Origin: Dysosmobacter segnis
GTDB lineage: Bacteria; Bacillota; Clostridia; Oscillospirales; Oscillospiraceae
Length of the DNA: 64,000 bases
Assembly: GCF_014297285.1 (NCBI RefSeq)
Contig: NZ_JACOQI010000001.1
Coordinates: forward strand, 186,001 to 250,000
Direction: 5' to 3'
Shown here in pieces: positions 59,999-64,000 of the stretch. The translations under genes and the position numbers were made by a program. A model generated the notes under the pieces. It was given only the letters and a program-made list of their open reading frames with translations, was not told where the DNA came from and did no database searches. Positions within the stretch are counted from its first letter, which is position 1. The number at the start of each line of letters is the position of its first letter.

Positions 59999-61189
59999 AT
60001 GAGACGAAATCAAAATCAGAACCCGCTGCTGTGGCTGCTGCCTGTGCCGATGGTGCTTTGGCTGGCAGCGCTGCTTGCAACAGAGTATAAGGCCGGAATG
60101 ACCATGTTTACGCTGATGGGGCGGTTTTCGTGGCTGATGGAGCATCCCTTTTCTGTGCGGTGGACGCCGTACACGCCGAAATTTATGCTGTGGGCGCTGG
60201 CGGCCTATGGCTTTGCCGTGACGCTCTATCTCTCCACCTGTGAGAACCGCAGGCCGGGCGAGGAGCACGGCTCTGCAAAATGGGGCAGCGCCAAACGGCT
60301 GAACGCCAAATACCGGGACAAAGACCCACACAACAACACCATCTTGACGCAGAATGTCCGCATGAGCCTGAACGGCAAAATGCACCGGCGCAATTTGCTC
60401 CAAATCGTGATCGGCGGCTCCGGTGCGGGCAAGACACGCTTTTTTGTGAAGCCGAACCTGATGGAGGCAAATTGTAGCTTTCTTGTGACTGACCCCAAGG
60501 GGGAAACGCTCCGGGCCGTAGCGCCGCTGCTGCTCGAAAGGGGCTATGTTATCAAGGTGTTTGACCTGATCGAGCCATCCCGCTCGGACAGCTTCAATGC
60601 CTTTGCCTACATCAAGGATGATAAGGATGTGATGAAGCTGGTGAATAACTTTATCAAGAATACTACACCAAAGGGCGCACAACAGAACGATCCGTTTTGG
60701 GAGCGCTCGGAAATCGCACTGGATACAGCTCTCATCCTGTACCTGATCCATGAAGCGCCCCCGGAGGAGCAGAACTTTGAAATGCTCATTTACATGATTG
60801 AAAACGGCGGGGCCAGAGAGGATGACGATGACTACCAATCTCCCTTAGACCTTCTGTTTGAGGCACTGGAGGAGGAATACCCGAATCACATCGCCGTGCG
60901 GGAATATAAGATTTACAAACAGGCGGCTGGCAAAACGGCCAAAAGCATCCTGATTTCCGCAGCGGTGCGGCTGTCTGCCTTTATCCTGCCGGAGATCCAG
61001 AATATCACCGCCAAGGACGACATGGAGCTTGAAAAAATGGGAGAGCGCAAGCAGGCTGTGTTTGCCATTATCCCGGATAATGACGGCACCTTTAATTACG
61101 TTGTGGGTATGCTCTACACCTGCGCCTTTCAGAGCCTTTACTATCAGGCCGACAAGGTACACCAAAGGGCGCTGCCCGTTCCCGTGTGA
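59999..61189 (+). pseudogene. VirD4/TraG coupling protein, N-terminal part (split by TGA)
   Basis: The T4SS coupling ATPase delivers the relaxase-DNA complex to the channel. This part has two membrane segments (about residues 12-28 and 60-80), Walker A IGGSGAGKTR at about residues 138-147, TDPKGE and the helical all-alpha region. After LPVPV an in-frame TGA stops the protein, exactly before the Walker B strand. The next codon is ATG in the same frame. Complete relatives have about 600 residues; parts 1 and 2 sum to that. It may be a disrupted gene, or two subunits made by stop-restart. Confidence 0.85.
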
Positions 61190-61735
61190 ATGATGATGGA
61201 CGAGTTTTGTAATGTCTCTCTCCCAGATGATTTCGGCAAGCTGCAAGCTACCATGCGCAGCCGCAACATCATGTCCACCATTGTTTTGCAGAACATTTCC
61301 GCTCTCAAAGCGCTGTTCAAGGACGATTGGGAGGGCTTGATCGGTAACGCGGACACTCTATTGTACTTGGGCGGCAACGAGGTCAGCACCTTCAAATATA
61401 TCTCTGAGCTACTGGGAAAGGAAACGCTGGATACCCGGACGCGCAGTGTATCCAAGGGGCGCAGCGGCTCCAGCAGCGTGAACTACCAGCAGACCGGGCG
61501 GGAGTTGATGACCCCGGACGAGGTGCGGGCGCTGGATAATGACCACTGCATTTTGTTTATCCGCGGTGAGTTGCCGGTGATGGACAGAAAGTATGACATC
61601 CTAAAGCATCCCGGCCTGAAGCTGACGGAGGATGGCGGTGCCGCACCGTATATCCACCGCCCCGGCCTGACCTATGCGCTGGAGGACTTGCCGTTGTCCA
61701 CGGACAGCTGGGAGTCCATTGAAATTATTGAATGA
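61190..61735 (+). pseudogene. VirD4/TraG coupling protein, C-terminal part
   Basis: This continues the previous frame after the TGA. It begins MMMDEFCNVSLPDDFGKLQA, the Walker B strand and its neighbourhood, and contains the SRNIMSTIVLQNISALKALF and NADTLLYLGGNE motifs of the family. Its 181 residues alone lack Walker A. The TGA-ATG junction would permit reinitiation by ribosomes, but no separate ribosome site is seen in the 15 bases before it. GTG-TGA-ATG replaces the two codons normally coding His-Phe before MMDEF, which is more than one base change. Confidence 0.85.
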
Positions 61736-61751
61736 ATAGGAGAATGACACC

Positions 61752-62090
61752 ATGAAGAAGAATCGTATTCCGTCTGAAGCCGACCGCAGGACTATCCGGG
61801 CCGGGCGCTGCTATGGGGCGCTCGTTTTGACCGTGCTGGCCTGCGCCGCACTGACCTGTCCCGCGTTGGCCGCTGATGACCCGCTGACCATCGTGGGGAA
61901 TTTGTCTGACTTCGTGTTTTCCATCATCAAGGCTTTGGGCGTTATCATTCTCGGCTGGGGCATCGTGCAGGTGGGCATGAGCATCCAGTCTCACGACGCC
62001 AGCCAGAGGACGCAGGGCTTTTTGTGCCTTTTCGGCGGTTTGATGATTGCATTTGCAAAGGAAATTTTGAGCGCCATTGGTGCAGTCTAA
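61752..62090 (+). CDS. VirB2/Maff2-like small membrane protein of the mating channel
   Basis: The 112-residue protein has a signal-like N-terminus (LVLTVLACAALTCPALAA) and two membrane segments with a GLMIAFAKEIL end, the form of pilin-like VirB2 or Maff2 proteins of Tn1549-type ICEs. It may build the surface extension of the channel. It follows virD4 after 16 bases with AGGAG upstream. A hairpin behind it may raise its level relative to the next gene. Confidence 0.7.
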   Translation: MKKNRIPSEADRRTIRAGRCYGALVLTVLACAALTCPALAADDPLTIVGNLSDFVFSIIKALGVIILGWGIVQVGMSIQSHDASQRTQGFLCLFGGLMIAFAKEILSAIGAV

Positions 62091-62095
62091 CGGAA

Positions 62096-62121
62096 AGGGG
62101 CAGGCCGTGGAGCCTGCCCCT
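62096..62121 (+). terminator. Intercistronic hairpin after the VirB2-like gene
   Basis: AGGGGCAGGC pairs with GCCTGCCCCT and is followed by CTTACTT. It is a partial terminator or mRNA stabiliser inside the transfer operon. Confidence 0.55.
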
Positions 62122-62153
62122 CTTACTTCTCTGGAGAAATGGGGTGAAATTAT

Positions 62154-62990
62154 TTGAATAACTGGATCGTCGGCAATCTGCAAGCGTCCTTTGATACATG
62201 GAACGAAAAGCTGACAGAGATATGGAGCCTTGTCACCACCACGCCGCAAGCCTTTCGCGGCGGCGAGATTTGGAATACCATCGTCACTATCAATGACGGT
62301 CTGAAAGCCTTCGGCTATGGCCTGCTGGTGCTGTTTTTCGCTATGAGCGTGTTCCGCTCTGCCGCCAGCTTCCGCGACCTCCAGCGCCCGGAATTTGCCC
62401 TGCGGCATTTCATTCGCTTCATAATCGCAAAGGTGGCCGTGGGAAGTGCTATGGAAATTATGACTGCCGTGTTTTCTGTGTGCGGTGGCGTGGTGCAGTC
62501 CATCATGGGCAGCATCGGCGGCATGAGTGCCGCCAGCGTGACACTGCCGCAGGAGATAGCTGACGCTATCGAAGAAGTGGGCTTCTTTCAGTCCGTCCCC
62601 CTCTGGATGGTCACATTCTTGGGGAGCCTGTTCATCACAGTATTGTCATTTATTTTGATTATGACCGTCTACGGGCGTTTTTTTCGGCTGTATATGTTTA
62701 CGGCTCTGGCCCCGCTGCCGCTGGCCTCTTTTGCGGGGGAGGATACCTCTTTTATGGGGAAAGCCTTCCTGAAAAGCTATCTCGGTGTCTGCATGGAGGG
62801 TGCTATCGTGGTGCTGGCCTGTTTGATTTTTTCCGCCTTTGCCGCCAGCGGCGCGCCGATTGCGGATACTTCGCTGCCCGTTGTTACGATGAGCTGGCAG
62901 TATGTAGCGCAGACCATTTTCAATATGCTGATATTGGTGGCCCTTATCAAAGGTGCGGAACGCATCGCAAAGGAGATGTTCGGGCTATAA
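62154..62990 (+). CDS. VirB6/TrbL-like channel protein
   Basis: The 278-residue polytopic membrane protein has about six helices (for example GLLVLFFAMSVFRSAASF and MVTFLGSLFITVLSFILIM) and the central ARFFRLYMFTALAPLPLASFAGEDTSFMGKAFLKSYLGVCMEG-like region typical of VirB6/TrbL family members of Tn1549-type elements; the actual reading there starts GRFFRLYMFTALAPLPL. It begins with the rare start codon TTG, eight bases after GGGGTG. It forms part of the inner-membrane channel. Confidence 0.8.
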   Translation: MNNWIVGNLQASFDTWNEKLTEIWSLVTTTPQAFRGGEIWNTIVTINDGLKAFGYGLLVLFFAMSVFRSAASFRDLQRPEFALRHFIRFIIAKVAVGSAMEIMTAVFSVCGGVVQSIMGSIGGMSAASVTLPQEIADAIEEVGFFQSVPLWMVTFLGSLFITVLSFILIMTVYGRFFRLYMFTALAPLPLASFAGEDTSFMGKAFLKSYLGVCMEGAIVVLACLIFSAFAASGAPIADTSLPVVTMSWQYVAQTIFNMLILVALIKGAERIAKEMFGL

Positions 62991-62996
62991 GACAAG

Positions 62997-63026
62997 AAAA
63001 CGGCGGGCCGAAGCCCGCCGTTTTTC
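62997..63026. terminator. Bidirectional terminator between VirB6-like gene and opposing gene
   Basis: CGGCGGGC pairs with GCCCGCCG and is bordered by AAAA and TTTTT. Confidence 0.8.
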
Positions 63027-63396
63027 AGTCCCCATATTCAGGGATGGGTACGCCGTTGCACAGTTGAAAGCCAGTGATGGTACGGCCCTCCGCATTGGCA
63101 CGGTGCAGGTCATTTTTGATCTGCCGCTCGGCCAGCCGCAGCATCTGCCGTTCCTGTACCCACTCCACCACTGGGCGGAGCCAGCAGGACAGCGCCAGCA
63201 ATCCGAAAAATGCCAGAACGCCGTAGAACACAAAGGGATGTTCCGCTGCCCATTGGGGATAGATGCGGCCTACGCCCAGCCAGACCAGAATGGGCAGAAG
63301 TTGCAGATGCAGGAGCAGAGCGAACACCAACCGGATCGCAAAGATAAACAGAACAAATGCGGCGAAAGCAAGAAGTACCTGTTGCAGGATCGTCAT
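63025..63396 (-). CDS. Two-TM hypothetical protein antisense to the transfer operon
   Basis: The 123-residue protein has two membrane segments (about residues 5-38 and 53-73) and a charged helical tail (EWVQERQMLRLAERQIKND). No family was recognised. It has its own promoter, an excellent AGGAGG ribosome site and a terminator, although it runs opposite to the surrounding transfer genes. It may regulate transfer or exclude similar elements; there is no direct evidence for either. Confidence 0.7.
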   Translation of the reverse strand: MTILQQVLLAFAAFVLFIFAIRLVFALLLHLQLLPILVWLGVGRIYPQWAAEHPFVFYGVLAFFGLLALSCWLRPVVEWVQERQMLRLAERQIKNDLHRANAEGRTITGFQLCNGVPIPEYGD

Positions 63397-63425
63397 AGTA
63401 AAAACCTCCTATATTTGGTACTTCT

Positions 63426-63454
63426 ATTATCTCATACCTCAAAAATCGTGTCAA
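63426..63454 (-). promoter_or_regulatory. Sigma-A promoter of the antisense membrane protein gene
   Basis: TTGACA and GATAAT are separated by 17 bases on the minus strand, about 35 bases before the start codon. Confidence 0.7.
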
Positions 63455-63483
63455 AAAATCGAAAAATAAATCAATTCAGAAGA

Positions 63484-63508
63484 AATGCGGCTCAATTTGA
63501 GACACATT
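63484..63508 (+). promoter_or_regulatory. ICE palindrome copy 6, before prgI
   Basis: The core GCGGCTCAATTTGAGAC is followed by ACATTTCGAC and then directly by the GGGAGG ribosome site of prgI. Confidence 0.7.
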
Positions 63509-63526
63509 TCGACGGGAGGCAGATAT

Positions 63527-63871
63527 ATGGAAATTAAGATACCCAAAGAAGTCCGGCAGCACAGCGAGACGATTTTCTTCGGCTTGTCTACTCGGCAGTT
63601 CATCTGTGCGGTGCTGGCCGTAGGCGCCGCCATCGGCACCTACTTTTTGACGAAAGGTGCTATCGGCAAAGAAACGGCCAGCTGGGTTTGCATCGTTGCC
63701 GCCGCGCCGCTGGCTGTGGCCGGCTTCTTTCGCTATAATGGCCTGACCTTTGAGCAGTTCGTGTGGGCGTTTATCAAGTCGCAGATTTTGTGTGCGGGGC
63801 CGAGGGTGTTCCGCTCTGAAAATCTGTACTGCAAAATTCTGAACGAGAAGGAGAAAAACATCTATGATTAA
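63527..63871 (+). CDS. PrgI family T4SS protein
   Basis: The 114-residue protein belongs to the PrgI family, membrane proteins of Gram-positive conjugation channels (VirB3-like). It has the typical start IKIPKEVRQHSETIFFGLSTRQ and two membrane helices. The GGGAGG site is seven bases upstream. Its end overlaps the VirB4 start by eight bases, the standard PrgI-VirB4 pairing. Confidence 0.88.
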   Translation: MEIKIPKEVRQHSETIFFGLSTRQFICAVLAVGAAIGTYFLTKGAIGKETASWVCIVAAAPLAVAGFFRYNGLTFEQFVWAFIKSQILCAGPRVFRSENLYCKILNEKEKNIYD

Positions 63872-64000
63872 AACGCTGATTGCCGCTGACCGCAGTGAAC
63901 GGGAGCGGTTCAGGATTCCCCGGAGCGTCCAGCAATCCATCCCCATCCAAAAGATCTATCGGGACGGTATCTGGCAGACCGGCGGCAAGTTCAGCCGGAC
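63864..64000 (+). CDS. VirB4-like T4SS ATPase, N-terminal start only
   Basis: Only 45 codons are in the window. The start MIKTLIAADRSERERFRIP followed by a sequence ending QKIYRDGIWQTGG is typical for VirB4/CD1110-type ATPases, and the gene overlaps prgI as usual. The ATPase domain lies outside the window. Confidence 0.75.
   Translation, partial: MIKTLIAADRSERERFRIPRSVQQSIPIQKIYRDGIWQTGGKFSR

Noticed and set aside
58550..60838. A 762-codon minus-strand frame across the adhesin end and virD4
   Set aside because: It is a mirror frame over two supported genes and crosses a terminator; no domain could be recognised.
61187..61189. TGA in virD4 read as selenocysteine or tryptophan
   Set aside because: No SECIS-like hairpin was recognised behind it, other genes here use TGA as stop, and the aligned residue in relatives is not Cys or Trp.
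1..64000. CRISPR array, rRNA genes or prophage structural genes
   Set aside because: No regular spacer-repeat array, rRNA sequence or phage capsid/tail gene was seen in the window; the ParB and adhesin repeats are coding repeats.

Overview
The window comes from a GC-rich, low-spore-signal member of the Clostridia, most likely a gut Oscillospiraceae (Flavonifractor/Pseudoflavonifractor/Lawsonibacter-like). This rests on the Gram-positive gene set (family II pyrophosphatase with CBS/DRTGG domains, LTA-synthase-like sulfatase, YqeC/MoxR/CoxE cluster), strong AGGAGG ribosome sites, and a Tn1549/CTn-type conjugative element with RepA, MobC/MobA, VirD4, PrgI and VirB4 proteins. The species cannot be fixed from sequence alone.

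Bases 1-40,300 are core chromosome. An aromatic amino acid-type ABC importer operon reads leftward behind a Phe/Tyr-rich leader peptide and an intrinsic attenuator. It is followed by an M24 aminopeptidase, a regulated pyrophosphatase, HtpG, an LTA-synthase-like enzyme, two adjacent G3E GTPases (one with a duplicated His/Cys metal-binding module), an AGCS symporter and Tex. Next come an AEC transporter plus MutL, a CPBP protease, MutS and MiaB, a flavin reductase, a LysM-G5-M23 cell wall hydrolase, Pta, a small REC/XRE pair, an ArAE/FUSC-like membrane protein, and the MoxR-CoxE-YqeC operon for molybdenum-hydroxylase maturation. A ZIP transporter, a guanine deaminase under a purine riboswitch, a peptide-binding lipoprotein, a DEAD-box helicase and an SDR reductase complete this part. 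Guanine deaminase and the hydroxylase-maturation operon together point to purine catabolism through xanthine.

Two classes of intergenic repeat stand out in the core. One is an approximately 220-320 bp element present twice (after htpG and after tex), each time lying between two copies of that gene's own terminator hairpin. The other is a patchwork of short repeats that flanks mutS on both sides.

From about 40,300 to the right edge lies the left part of an integrative and conjugative element (ICE) inserted at a tRNA-Ala(CGC) gene; the 3' part of the tRNA remains at 40,298-40,361. The element carries a truncated zinc-hook SMC-like ATPase, RepA, a ParB-like protein with a 31-residue tandem repeat, DUF3846, ArdC-type proteins, MobC and relaxase, PcfB-like DUF3801, a surface module (membrane-anchored protein, sortase, CAP protein, giant SpaA-repeat adhesin), and the mating-channel genes (VirD4 split by an in-frame TGA, a VirB2/Maff2-like protein, VirB6/TrbL-like, PrgI, VirB4 start). 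An AT-rich SLATT-like putative effector gene sits backwards inside it as probable defence cargo. A 25 bp palindrome recurs six times near operon starts, and a roughly 160 bp nested-stem region lies between the transfer and surface modules.
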